From NCBI GenBank assembly GCA_016000195.1, contig JAECRO010000022.1, positions 1 to 46,966 on the forward strand: a DNA stretch of 46,966 nt, written 5' to 3'. The position numbers and the translations under genes were made by a program. This document shows positions 18,626 to 26,627 of this stretch, in pieces. The notes beneath the pieces are model-generated. The model was not told the origin of the DNA and did no database searches. It saw only the letters and a program-made list of their open reading frames with translations. Numbering within the stretch: position 1 is the first letter of the stretch; every line of letters begins with the position of its first letter. This DNA is from Burkholderiales bacterium. GTDB lineage: Bacteria > Pseudomonadota > Gammaproteobacteria > Burkholderiales > Burkholderiaceae_C.

Positions 18626-19142
18626 TCTGGTCCTTGACGCCGAGGCGCTGTATGCCGATTTGCTGCGCGGCATGCGCCAGCAGCTCGCCTCCCATGGCCG
18701 GCCGCCGCGCCTGGTGGGCGTGGCTTCAGGCGGCGCCTGGCTGGCAGAGCGGCTGCAAAAAGACCTCGGGCTGAATGAAGAGATCGGCATTTTGTCGTCA
18801 TCCATGCACCGCGACGATTTTGCGCAGCGCGGGCTGGCGTCCAGCGGCCAGACCGTGCTGCCTTTTGATGTCAATGGCGCGCACCTGATCGTGATTGACG
18901 ATGTGCTCTACACCGGGCGCACGATACGCGCCGTGCTCAATGAGCTGTTCGATTACGGGCGTCCCGCCAGCGTCAAACTGATGGTGCTGGTGGACCGGGG
19001 CGGACGCGAGTTGCCGGTGCAGGCCGACTTGGCCGTGGCGCGCGTCACCCTGCCGGCGTCGCAGACGCTGGAACTGGCCCGCACCGACGACGGCCGGTTC
19101 CGGTTTCGCCTCCAGGATAGTCAAACCCCCCGTCTGAACTGA
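18618..19142 (+). CDS. pyrR: PyrR bifunctional regulator / uracil phosphoribosyltransferase
   Basis: A 174-residue type I phosphoribosyltransferase. The PRPP loop HLIVIDDVLYTGRTIRAVLN is unmistakable, as are GVASGGAWLAERL and the VKLMVLVDRGGRELPV segment typical of PyrR. AAGGAG at 18604-18609, eight bases ahead, supports ATG 18618. In Bacillus PyrR binds pyr mRNA to cause attenuation; in proteobacteria it may act mainly as an enzyme. The 22-base gap to pyrB holds no attenuator hairpin that I can see. It is the first pyrimidine gene of the algH-ruvX-pyrR-pyrB-pyrC' cluster. Confidence 0.94.
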   Translation: MSSLVLDAEALYADLLRGMRQQLASHGRPPRLVGVASGGAWLAERLQKDLGLNEEIGILSSSMHRDDFAQRGLASSGQTVLPFDVNGAHLIVIDDVLYTGRTIRAVLNELFDYGRPASVKLMVLVDRGGRELPVQADLAVARVTLPASQTLELARTDDGRFRFRLQDSQTPRLN

Positions 19143-19164
19143 AAGCGCAAGAGGAACTTAACGC

Positions 19165-20124
19165 GTGTTGTACCGACGAAACCCCCAACTCAACAAGAAC
19201 GGTGAACTGATCCATCTGCTGTCCACCGAAGGCCTGTCCAGGGCCATCCTGACGCAGATTCTGGACACCGCCGCCAACTTCGTGTCAGTCAGCAGCCGCG
19301 AGGTTAAAAAAGTCCCGCTGCTGCGCGGCAAGAGCGTGTTCAACCTGTTCTTTGAAAACTCCACCCGCACCCGCACGACCTTTGAAATCGCCGCCACCCG
19401 GCTGTCGGCCGATGTGATCAACCTGGACATTGCCCGTTCCTCGGCGTCCAAGGGCGAGTCGCTGCTTGACACCATTGCCAACCTGAGCGCCATGGCCGCC
19501 GATATCTTCGTGGTGCGCCACGGTGAGTCGGGCGCGCCTTACCTGATCGCCCAGCACGTTGCGCCGCACGTCCATGTCGTCAATGCCGGCGATGGCCGCC
19601 ATGCGCACCCGACGCAGGGGCTGCTCGACATGTACACCATCCGGCACTACAAGAAGGACTTCAGCAACCTGACCGTTGCCATCGTCGGTGACGTGCTGCA
19701 TTCCCGCGTGGCGCGCTCCGACATTCATGCGCTGACCACGCTGGGCTGCGCCGAGGTGCGGGTGGTCGGCCCCAAGACGCTGGTGCCCGCCGACATGGCG
19801 CAGATGGGCGTGCGTGTCTGCAACACGTTAGAGGAAGGCATCCGGGGCGCCGATGTCATCATCATGCTCAGGCTGCAGAACGAGCGCATGACCGGCGCGC
19901 TGCTGCCCAGCAGCCAGGAGTTTTCCAAGAGCTTTGGCCTGACGCCCGAAAAGCTGCAACTCGCCAGGCCTGACGCCATCGTCATGCATCCAGGCCCGAT
20001 CAACCGGGGCGTCGAAATTGACTCGGCCGTGGTCGATGGCGCGCAGAGCGTCATCCTGCCGCAGGTCACGTTCGGCATTGCGGTCCGCATGGCCGTGATG
20101 AGCATCGTTGCAGGGAATCTATGA
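19165..20124 (+). CDS. pyrB: Aspartate carbamoyltransferase catalytic subunit
   Basis: A 319-residue enzyme that commits carbamoyl phosphate and aspartate to pyrimidine synthesis. It starts at GTG 19165 behind GAGGA (19151-19155). Motifs: carbamoyl-phosphate loop S66-T-R-T-R in [59 protein letters not shown] and the aspartate-site RLQNERM. The length matches the class A enzyme type that assembles with a dihydroorotase-like partner. The next gene encodes exactly such a dead partner, so a PyrB-PyrC' dodecamer is likely. Confidence 0.97.
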   Translation: MLYRRNPQLNKNGELIHLLSTEGLSRAILTQILDTAANFVSVSSREVKKVPLLRGKSVFNLFFENSTRTRTTFEIAATRLSADVINLDIARSSASKGESLLDTIANLSAMAADIFVVRHGESGAPYLIAQHVAPHVHVVNAGDGRHAHPTQGLLDMYTIRHYKKDFSNLTVAIVGDVLHSRVARSDIHALTTLGCAEVRVVGPKTLVPADMAQMGVRVCNTLEEGIRGADVIIMLRLQNERMTGALLPSSQEFSKSFGLTPEKLQLARPDAIVMHPGPINRGVEIDSAVVDGAQSVILPQVTFGIAVRMAVMSIVAGNL

Positions 20125-20129
20125 GCCCC

Positions 20130-20300
20130 CACGCTCCCCGCTTCGCGTGGTTCGCTGCCCCCCGAGGGGGCCGCTGCGCCTGCGGCCCGGCAGAGCCGGT
20201 TCCGCGGCCCTGGCTGGCTTGGAGGCGACACCGCGCTTGTCGCTTCGCTTGGTTCGCTGCTGCCCGCCAAGGACGGCTGGCTTTGCTTGCGTGTGAGCAG
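20130..20300. repeat. G+C-rich intergenic repeat with CCCCCGAGGGGG hairpin (two diverged copies)
   Basis: Two diverged units containing CGCTTCGCGTGGTTCGCTG and CGCTTCGCTTGGTTCGCTG (the second beginning near 20240) lie in tandem. The first carries CCCCCCGAGGGGGCC, a perfect short hairpin. The whole 199-base pyrB-pyrC' gap is occupied by this material. I recall this kind of sequence as a common intergenic repeat in Comamonadaceae. It could act as an mRNA structure inside the pyr operon. Confidence 0.65.
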
Positions 20301-20323
20301 CAGCCTTTTTCCGGAAAAATAAA

Positions 20324-21619
20324 ATGAAACTCCTCATCAAAAACGGCCGTGTCATCGACCCCGCCACCGGCTTCGACCAGATCGGCGACCTGGCGATTGC
20401 CGCCGGCCGCATCGTCTCGCTGAACGGGCTGCTGGCCGATTTCGTACCGAACAAAACCATCGACGCCACCGGCTGCATCGTCGCGCCCGGCCTGATCGAC
20501 CTGTCGGCCCGCCTGCGCGAGCCCGGCCATGAACATGAAGGCATGCTGCAAAGCGAGTTGGCCGCAGCCGTGGCCGGAGGCGTGACCAGCCTGGTCTGCC
20601 CGCCCGATACCGACCCGGTGCTCGACGAGCCCGGCCTGGTGGAAATGCTCAAGTTCCGCGCCGAAAAGCAGCACCAGTCGCGCGTGTTTCCGCTCGGCGC
20701 CCTGACGCGCGCGCTCAAGGGTGAAGCGCTGACCGAGATGGTCCAGCTGACCGAATCGGGCTGCGTGGGTTTTGGCCAGGCCGAAGTGCCGCTGGCCAAT
20801 ACGCAGGTGCTGATGCGCGCCATGCAGTACGCCGCCACGTTTGGCTATTCGATCTGGCTGCGTCCGCAAGAGCTGCACCTGGGCAAGGGCGTGGCCGCCA
20901 GCGGGGCGCTGGCCACGCGCCTGGGGCTCAGCGGCGTGCCGGTCGCTGCCGAAACGATTGCCCTGCACACGATTTTCGAGCTGATGCGCGCCACCGGCGC
21001 CCGCATCCACCTGTGCCGCATCAGCAGCGCTGCCGGCGTTGCCTTGGTGGCCCAGGCCAAGGCCGAGGGGCTGGCCGTGACCTGCGATGTCAGCATCAAC
21101 AGCCTGCACCTGACCGATGTGGACATTGGCTACTTCGACAGCCGCATGCGCCTGGACCCGCCGCTGCGCCAGCAGCGCGACCGCGATGCGCTGCGCCAGG
21201 GGCTGGCCGACGGCACGATTGATGCGCTGGTGTCCGACCACACGCCGGTCAATGAAGACGCCAAGACCCTGCCGTTCGCCGAGGCCGAGCCGGGCGCGAC
21301 CGGCCTGGAGCTGCTGCTGGGCCTGGCCTGCAAATGGGGCCATGACCGCCAGGCGGGCATGACCCGGGCGCTGGCCGTGCTGACCAGCGAGCCGGCGCGC
21401 GTGCTCGGCAGTGCGCTGGGCACGCTGCAGGCCAGCGCAGGCCACCTGGTCAAGGGCGGCGTTGCCGATATTTGCATATTCGACCCGGACAGCGAATGGA
21501 CGGTGGAGCCGGCGGCCCTGCGCAGCCAGGGCAAGCACACGCCGTTTTCGGGCCACGCATTGCCCGGCTCCGTGCGCTACACCCTGGTCGGCGGGCAGGT
21601 CGCGTTCGAGCGCGCCTGA
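20324..21619 (+). CDS. pyrX: Catalytically inactive dihydroorotase homologue PyrC'
   Basis: A 431-residue amidohydrolase-fold protein, same length and order as dihydroorotase (IKNGRVIDPATGFDQIGDL at the start, VLTSEPARVLG and VADICIFDPDSEW near the end). The zinc ligands are gone: the D-x-H-x-H motif reads D59-L-S61-A-R63 before LREPG, the second His position reads IWLRPQEL, and HLC-H-V reads HLCRISS. Only SDHTPV retains the late Asp/His. It therefore cannot bind the binuclear metal centre in the usual way. In Pseudomonas such PyrC' proteins are structural partners needed for PyrB assembly, and the gene order here is the same. A real pyrC should exist elsewhere. Confidence 0.92.
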   Translation: MKLLIKNGRVIDPATGFDQIGDLAIAAGRIVSLNGLLADFVPNKTIDATGCIVAPGLIDLSARLREPGHEHEGMLQSELAAAVAGGVTSLVCPPDTDPVLDEPGLVEMLKFRAEKQHQSRVFPLGALTRALKGEALTEMVQLTESGCVGFGQAEVPLANTQVLMRAMQYAATFGYSIWLRPQELHLGKGVAASGALATRLGLSGVPVAAETIALHTIFELMRATGARIHLCRISSAAGVALVAQAKAEGLAVTCDVSINSLHLTDVDIGYFDSRMRLDPPLRQQRDRDALRQGLADGTIDALVSDHTPVNEDAKTLPFAEAEPGATGLELLLGLACKWGHDRQAGMTRALAVLTSEPARVLGSALGTLQASAGHLVKGGVADICIFDPDSEWTVEPAALRSQGKHTPFSGHALPGSVRYTLVGGQVAFERA

Positions 21620-21672
21620 CGCATGCGGGTCAGCTCTTTTCCGCCGTCCGGCAACCTGCCTGCAGGCGCGCC

Positions 21673-22410
21673 ATGAGGCGCATGCGGGCCTGCTGGCGCT
21701 TGCTGCGCATATTCGGCCACATCCTGGGCGGCGTGTGGGTGGCCGCCGTGCGTCTGCCGCGCCTGCAGGCCTCCCAGCAAAGCGCACTGGTTCAGGTCTG
21801 GGCGCTGGCCTTCCTGGAGCATGCCGGCATTGCGCTTGAGATTCGCGGGCAGCCGCCCGTAACCGGGCCGGTGCTGCTGGTGTCCAACCATATTTCCTGG
21901 CTCGATATTCCGGTGATGCATGCGGCGCGCCACTGCCGTTTTGTCTCCAAGTCCGATGTGCAGGACTGGCCGCTCGTCGGTACGCTGGCGACGGCCGCCG
22001 GAACGCTTTACATCGAGCGCAGCTCGCGGCGCGATGCCTTGCGGATGACGCACCTGATGCGGGACGCGCTGCTGGCTGGCGAGGTGCTGGCGGTGTTTCC
22101 CGAAGGCACCACCGGCGATGGCCGCGTGCTGCTGCCTTTTCATGCCAATTTGCTGCAGGCCGCCATATCGGGGGATGCGCCCGTCCAGCCGGTCGGCCTG
22201 CATTTTATGGACCAGGCCAGCGGCGACATCAGCCATGCGCCCAGCTACATTGGCGACGAATCGCTGCTCGGCTCCATCTGGCGCACCCTTTGCGCGCCGC
22301 CTATCGTGGCCGTGGTGCATTACGGCGAGCCCGAAGGGGCTCAGGGCCGTGACCGCCGCGCCTGGAGCGAGCATTTGCGCCAGACGGTGGATGGCCTGCG
22401 GCAGCGCTGA
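21673..22410 (+). CDS. plsC: 1-acyl-sn-glycerol-3-phosphate acyltransferase family protein
   Basis: A 245-residue membrane-associated acyltransferase that would make phosphatidic acid. ATG 21673 is chosen because homology begins at MRACWRLLRIFGHILGGVW; the open frame runs back into pyrC'. Motif I is N-H73-I-S-W-L-D78, motif III is VFPEGTTGDGRVLLPF, and motif II is the YIERSSRRDALR segment. An N-terminal hydrophobic helix (about residues 10-25) should anchor it to the inner membrane. It follows pyrC' by 53 bases and is probably cotranscribed. The length is typical. Ornithine-lipid or other acyl acceptors cannot be excluded. Confidence 0.9.
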   Translation: MRRMRACWRLLRIFGHILGGVWVAAVRLPRLQASQQSALVQVWALAFLEHAGIALEIRGQPPVTGPVLLVSNHISWLDIPVMHAARHCRFVSKSDVQDWPLVGTLATAAGTLYIERSSRRDALRMTHLMRDALLAGEVLAVFPEGTTGDGRVLLPFHANLLQAAISGDAPVQPVGLHFMDQASGDISHAPSYIGDESLLGSIWRTLCAPPIVAVVHYGEPEGAQGRDRRAWSEHLRQTVDGLRQR

Positions 22411-22421
22411 AGTCTTAATTT

Positions 22422-22464
22422 GCTATTAAAATAATAGCTGTAGACGCTTGTCAGTCCTGCGCAG
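22422..22464. repeat. Dispersed double-hairpin element, copy D
   Basis: GCTATTAAAATAATAGC (22422-22438) followed by ACGCTTG...TGCGCA. It lies 12 bases after the plsC stop, in the opposite orientation to copies B and C. Confidence 0.75.
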
Positions 22465-22490
22465 ATAGCCATTTTTATGCTGAAATGGCC

Positions 22491-23558
22491 TTACGCGTTG
22501 CGCGCAAAGGTCACGACATGGTCCACTTCGGCCCGAATGCCGACCCATTCGCCGACGGCATGGTCGTGGTGGCTGGGCACATGGGCCAGCACGGCCTCGC
22601 CGCTGGCCAGTTGCATCGTATAAAGAAACTCCGAGCCGCGAAACGCCTTGCGAACAATCCTGGCCTTCACCGGCGAAGCGCCGTCATGCACGATGTCGTC
22701 GGCGCGCAGCAGCACGTCGCATTCGCCGCCGGGGTAGCTTGACGGCAGCGGGCATTCATCCTGTCCGGCCAGGTCGCCCAGCGGCGTGCGCGCCACCACG
22801 CCGCTGCCCTGATGCATCAGCGTGGCCGGAACAAAGACGCCGTGGCCAATAAAGTCGGCCACGAAGCGGGTTGCCGGCCGGTGGTAGAGCGCATAGGCAT
22901 CGTCCCACTGGTGCAGCTGTCCTTCGTGCATCACGCCGATGCGGTCGCCGATGGCAAAGGCTTCGAGCTGGTCGTGGGTCACGAACAGCGCCGTCGCGCC
23001 GGCCGCTTTCAGGATGCCGCGCACCTCATGCGCCAGCCGTTCGCGCAAATCAACGTCGAGGTTTGAAAACGGCTCGTCGAGCAGCAGCAGGCGCGGCCCC
23101 GGTGCCAGCGCCCGCGCCAGCGCCACGCGCTGCTGCTGCCCGCCCGACAGCTCGTGCGGAAAACGCTTGTGCGCCTGGCCCATGCCGACCAGTTCCAGCA
23201 CCTCGTCCACGCGCAGTCTGCGGGCGGCAGCGTTCAAATGCATGAGGCCGAAAGCGACATTGCCCGCAATGCTCAGATGCGGAAACAGCGCGTAATCCTG
23301 GAACACCATGCCAATCTGGCGCGATTCGGCGGGCACATGGACCTGCGGGCTGCTGACGATTTGCTTTGCCAGCCGGATGGTGCCCGCATGGGCGCGCTCC
23401 AGGCCGGCGACAGCCCGCAGCAAGGTGGTCTTGCCGCAACCCGAAGGGCCGATCAGCACGCCAATCTCGCCAGCCGCCAGGCCGAACGACACGCCATTGA
23501 CCGCCGCGTGGGCGCTTCCTGCGTAATGCACGCCGAGTTGAGTGACTTCGAGAAACAT
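22491..23558 (-). CDS. fbpC: Fe3+-type ABC transporter ATP-binding protein
   Basis: A 355-residue ATPase of the FbpC/PotA group. ATG 23558 begins MFLEVTQLGVHY; the frame upstream is an artefact over the promoter. Motifs: Walker A GPSGCGKTT (about residue 37), Q-loop QDYALFPHLS, signature LSGGQQQRVALARAL, Walker B LLLLDEPFSNLD, and H-loop FVTHDQLEAF. The C-terminal 120 residues form the TOBE-type regulatory domain (DVLLRADDIVHDG). It is divergent from its permease over a 92-base region holding a Fur-like site. No substrate-binding protein gene is nearby. Confidence 0.92.
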   Translation of the reverse strand: MFLEVTQLGVHYAGSAHAAVNGVSFGLAAGEIGVLIGPSGCGKTTLLRAVAGLERAHAGTIRLAKQIVSSPQVHVPAESRQIGMVFQDYALFPHLSIAGNVAFGLMHLNAAARRLRVDEVLELVGMGQAHKRFPHELSGGQQQRVALARALAPGPRLLLLDEPFSNLDVDLRERLAHEVRGILKAAGATALFVTHDQLEAFAIGDRIGVMHEGQLHQWDDAYALYHRPATRFVADFIGHGVFVPATLMHQGSGVVARTPLGDLAGQDECPLPSSYPGGECDVLLRADDIVHDGASPVKARIVRKAFRGSEFLYTMQLASGEAVLAHVPSHHDHAVGEWVGIRAEVDHVVTFARNA

Positions 23559-23567
23559 CGTTAAATT

Positions 23568-23586
23568 GTAGATGATTACAATTCTC
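23568..23586. promoter_or_regulatory. Putative Fur box in the divergent fbpC/fbpB promoter
   Basis: On the minus strand GAGAATTGTAATCATCTAC matches the classical 19-bp Fur consensus at 13 of 19 positions, including the central TAATCAT. It lies 9 bases upstream of the fbpC ATG and about 65 bases upstream of the permease, overlapping the A/T-rich stretch where the promoter elements must be. It would make iron transport Fur-repressed. Confidence 0.65.
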
Positions 23587-23650
23587 ATTTGCAGCAACTG
23601 GCTGCAAACACCACGGCGTACGCAGGTGGGGCGCATGACCCGCACCAGCG

Positions 23651-25294
23651 ATGGCCTTTTATTGGGTCTTTATGTTTCGCCGGCTCTTTTCCCGTTTTCT
23701 TCCTTCTGCCTTTTTGTCGCTGCTGGTCGCACTGCTGACGCTGCCGGTGCTGGCCGTGGTGCTGTCCTGGCTGGCGTTCGACAGCGAGGCGCGTTCCATC
23801 CTGACCCAGATGCTGCAGACGGTGCTGCCCGACTACACCTGGACCTCGCTGCTGCTGTGCCTGCTGGTCGGCGCGGGCGTGGCCGGGGTCGGCATGGCAA
23901 CGGCCAGCGCCGTGACGCTGTTCGAGTTTCCGGGCCGGCGCACCTTTGAATGGGCCTTGCTGCTGCCGCTGGCCATGCCGGCCTATGTTCTGGCCTATGC
24001 CTATACCGACTTTCTGCAATACGGCGGGCCGCTGCAGACAGCGCTGCGCGCGGCTTTCGGGCTGCAGGGGCGACTGCTGCCCGAGGTGCGCAGCCTGGGC
24101 GGCGCGGTGCTGGTGTTCACGGCGGCACTGTATCCGTATGTCTATCTGCTGGCGCGCACCGCCCTGTCGGAGCGGGCGGCGCACCTGATGGAAGCGGCCC
24201 GGCTGCTGGGCGCGCCGCTGTCCCGGCGCATTCGCGAGGTTGCCCTGCCGCTGGCGCGTCCGGCCGTGGCCGCCGGCGTGGCGCTGGCGCTGATGGAAAC
24301 GCTGGCGGATTTTGGCGTCTCCAGCTACTTCGGCATCCAGACCTTTACCGCTGGCATCTACAAGGCCTGGCTGTCGATGGACAACCGCATGGCGGCCGCG
24401 CAACTGGCGACCCTGCTGCTGGTTTTTGTCGCGGTGCTGCTGCGCATCGAGCACAGCGCCCAGCAACGCATGCGCTTTGCCGCCGGCCGTGGCGCGCGCG
24501 CCGGGTCTGCCGATGCAGCGCCGGTGCAACTGCGCGGCGGGCGGGCGGCGCTGGCCTGGCTGGTGTGCGCCGCACCGATTGCATTGGGCTTTGTATTGCC
24601 GGTGCTGTTCATGCTGCGTCCCCTGATCCGGGGCTGGGACAAGCTGCTGTGGAGCCAGTTTGCCAGCTGGACATTCAACAGCCTGTGGCTGGCCGGCCTG
24701 AGCGCCGTACTGGCGACCGCGCTGGCCATGGGACTGGCGTTTGCGGTGCGGCGCCAGCCCGATGCGCTGACCCGGGGCGCGGTACAACTGGCCAGCCTGG
24801 GCTATGCCGTTCCGGGCGCGGTGATCGTGGTCGGACTGCTGTTGCCGGTGGGCTGGCTGCAGGCGGCTGCGCCCCAGACCAGCGCCGGCTACTGGATCAC
24901 GGCTACCGTGCTCGGCGTGGTCTGGGCTTACCTGGTGCGTTTTAGCGCCGTGGCGCTGCAAAGCATCCAGAGCGGCTATTCGCGCATTCCATCGAGCTTT
25001 GATGACAGCGCCCGCATGCTCGGCACCACCGGCGCCGGCCTGCTGCGGCGGGTCCACTGGCCGCTGCTCAGGCGCTCGGTGGCGGTCGCTAGCCTGCTGG
25101 TGTTTGTCGATGTGATGAAGGAGTTGCCCGCCACGCTGGTGCTGCGGCCCTTCAACAGCGACACGCTGGCGGTGGTGACTTACCAGCTGGCACGCGATGA
25201 GCGCCTGGGCGAGGCCGCCTTGCCGGCCTTGGCGCTGGTACTGGTGGGCCTGCTGCCGGTGGCCTTGCTGAGCCGCACCCTGCGCTCGAAGTAG
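23651..25294 (+). CDS. fbpB: Fe3+-type ABC transporter permease (fused two-domain)
   Basis: A 547-residue inner-membrane permease with two binding-protein-dependent transport domains, the FbpB/SfuB layout of about twelve helices. The first domain contains the EAA-like loop MEAARLLGAPLSRRIREVAL, the second contains DSARMLGTTGAGLLRRVHWP; both contact the ATPase. Other family stretches are PLAMPAYVLAYAYTDFLQY and DVMKELPATLVLRPFN. The start is 23651 or 23672 (MFRRLFSRF). It is divergent from fbpC and shares the Fur-like site. The periplasmic Fe3+-binding protein is missing from this locus. Confidence 0.92.
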   Translation: MAFYWVFMFRRLFSRFLPSAFLSLLVALLTLPVLAVVLSWLAFDSEARSILTQMLQTVLPDYTWTSLLLCLLVGAGVAGVGMATASAVTLFEFPGRRTFEWALLLPLAMPAYVLAYAYTDFLQYGGPLQTALRAAFGLQGRLLPEVRSLGGAVLVFTAALYPYVYLLARTALSERAAHLMEAARLLGAPLSRRIREVALPLARPAVAAGVALALMETLADFGVSSYFGIQTFTAGIYKAWLSMDNRMAAAQLATLLLVFVAVLLRIEHSAQQRMRFAAGRGARAGSADAAPVQLRGGRAALAWLVCAAPIALGFVLPVLFMLRPLIRGWDKLLWSQFASWTFNSLWLAGLSAVLATALAMGLAFAVRRQPDALTRGAVQLASLGYAVPGAVIVVGLLLPVGWLQAAAPQTSAGYWITATVLGVVWAYLVRFSAVALQSIQSGYSRIPSSFDDSARMLGTTGAGLLRRVHWPLLRRSVAVASLLVFVDVMKELPATLVLRPFNSDTLAVVTYQLARDERLGEAALPALALVLVGLLPVALLSRTLRSK

Positions 25295-25475
25295 CCGGTT
25301 CTCATCGGCGGATTGCGCTCGGCTGTAGGCATGAGACTACCCGCTGCGTATCTTCCTGCCTACCGGTGACGGGCGGCTTCATGGCTACTATTTGTCATCT
25401 GCAGACAGGGCTTGTCGCCCTTGTGGAGTTCCCCGGAACTTCAGGCAGACGCTCAATATTTTTCGAGGAAAAAAC

Positions 25476-25688
25476 ATGAACCAAGATCGCGTAGAAGGTA
25501 ACTGGCTTCAATTCAAGGGCAAGGTCAAGGAGCAGTGGGGCAAGCTGACCGACGATGATCTCGATGTCATCGCCGGCAAGCGCGACCAGTTGCTGGGCAA
25601 GATCCAGGAACGCCATGGCGTCACCCTGGAAGAGGCTGAAAAGCAGGTCAAGGCCTGGCATGAACGCAATCCTTCCAATTTCTTTTGA
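25476..25688 (+). CDS. CsbD family small stress protein
   Basis: A 70-residue hydrophilic protein of the CsbD/YjbJ family. The family motif NWLQFKGKVKEQWGKLTDDD lies near the start, then DVIAGKRDQLLGKIQERHG. CGAGGAA six bases ahead supports ATG 25476. Members are abundant under general stress but have no known activity. It sits upstream of a secreted Cys-repeat protein, possibly in one transcript (65-base gap). Confidence 0.92.
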   Translation: MNQDRVEGNWLQFKGKVKEQWGKLTDDDLDVIAGKRDQLLGKIQERHGVTLEEAEKQVKAWHERNPSNFF

Positions 25689-25753
25689 GCGTTACTGAGC
25701 CGTCGCTCGTGCACCTCACCCTCTCAAGCCATCAAAATTACCAAGGAACCATC

Positions 25754-26323
25754 ATGAAAAACAAGCTTCTTATGCTGACCGTCGCCATGTCTTGTGCTTT
25801 TGCCGGCAATGCCATGGCACTGACCAAAGCCGAATACAAGACGCAGAAAGACCAGATCAGCGCCGACTACAAGGCCAATCGCGACAAGTGCGGCACCCTG
25901 AAGGACAACGCCAAGGACATCTGCGTGTCCGAAGCCAAGGGCACGGAAAAAGTCGCCAAGGCCGAACTCGAAGCCCAGTACAAGCCCAGCGCCAAGCACA
26001 CCCGCGATGTCGCCATGGCCAAGGCTGATGCGGCCTATGACACCGCCAAGGAAAAGTGCGATGACCTGGCCGGCAATGCCAAGGATGTCTGCGTCAAGGA
26101 TGCCAAGGCCGCCCATGTGAAAGCCAAGGAAGATGCCAAGGTCGCCAAGGTTGCCACGGACACCACCGTCAACAAGACTGAAAAAGTGAACGAAGCCAAG
26201 AAAGACGCCAATGCTGAAAAGCGCGAGGCCGACTACAAGGCCGCCAAAGAGCGTTGCGACAGTCTGACTGGCACGGCCAAGGACACTTGCCAGGCTGACG
26301 CCAAGGCCAAGTTCGGCATGTAA
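25754..26323 (+). CDS. Predicted periplasmic Cys-repeat protein, function unknown
   Basis: A 189-residue protein with a clear signal peptide (MKNKLLMLTVAMSCAFAGNA, cleavage probably after AMA near residue 22). The mature part is Lys/Ala/Asp-rich and contains three copies of a unit of the form K-x-K/R-C-x10-C-x3-A-K: CGTLKDNAKDIC, CDDLAGNAKDVC and CDSLTGTAKDTC. The Cys spacing is identical in all three. Between units are long helical, charged stretches. The pattern suggests helical hairpins closed by disulfides. I do not recognise a named family beyond generic annotations; a cell-envelope stress role is only a guess from its CsbD neighbour. Confidence 0.85.
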   Translation: MKNKLLMLTVAMSCAFAGNAMALTKAEYKTQKDQISADYKANRDKCGTLKDNAKDICVSEAKGTEKVAKAELEAQYKPSAKHTRDVAMAKADAAYDTAKEKCDDLAGNAKDVCVKDAKAAHVKAKEDAKVAKVATDTTVNKTEKVNEAKKDANAEKREADYKAAKERCDSLTGTAKDTCQADAKAKFGM

Positions 26324-26376
26324 TGCACGCCTGACCGCTCGTCAGTTCAGGTCATGCCTGTGACATCAGAGCCCTG

Positions 26377-26413
26377 AAAATCCCGGAACTGCGCAAGCAG
26401 GCCGGGATTTTTT
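26377..26413 (+). terminator. Rho-independent terminator after the Cys-repeat gene
   Basis: AAAATCCCGG (26377-26386) pairs with CCGGGATTTT (26402-26411), with a 15-base loop and a six-T run. It lies 54 bases after the stop codon. Confidence 0.85.
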
Positions 26414-26426
26414 GATTCAGCTGAGT

Positions 26427-26470
26427 GCTCTTGTTTTGATAGCTGCTATCGCACATGGAGCAAGCGCTGG
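26427..26470. repeat. Degenerate dispersed element, copy E
   Basis: TTTTGATAGCTGCTATCGCAC...GAGCAAGCGC resembles the double-hairpin family but is rearranged. The remaining bases up to 26627 show nothing I can name. Confidence 0.4.
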
Positions 26471-26627
26471 AGTCTGTTTTTATCGCTCCTGACGCGGATT
26501 GAGGCGCTCACCCCGGTGCGGCAAGGCGCCCCGCAGCGCTTTTGACCAGCTTCAGAAGTTTCAGGCGGCTGCGTAAGGTCGGGTAGTGAGCAAAACTATG
26601 CGTTGAGGAAGCCGCCGGCCGGCTGTT

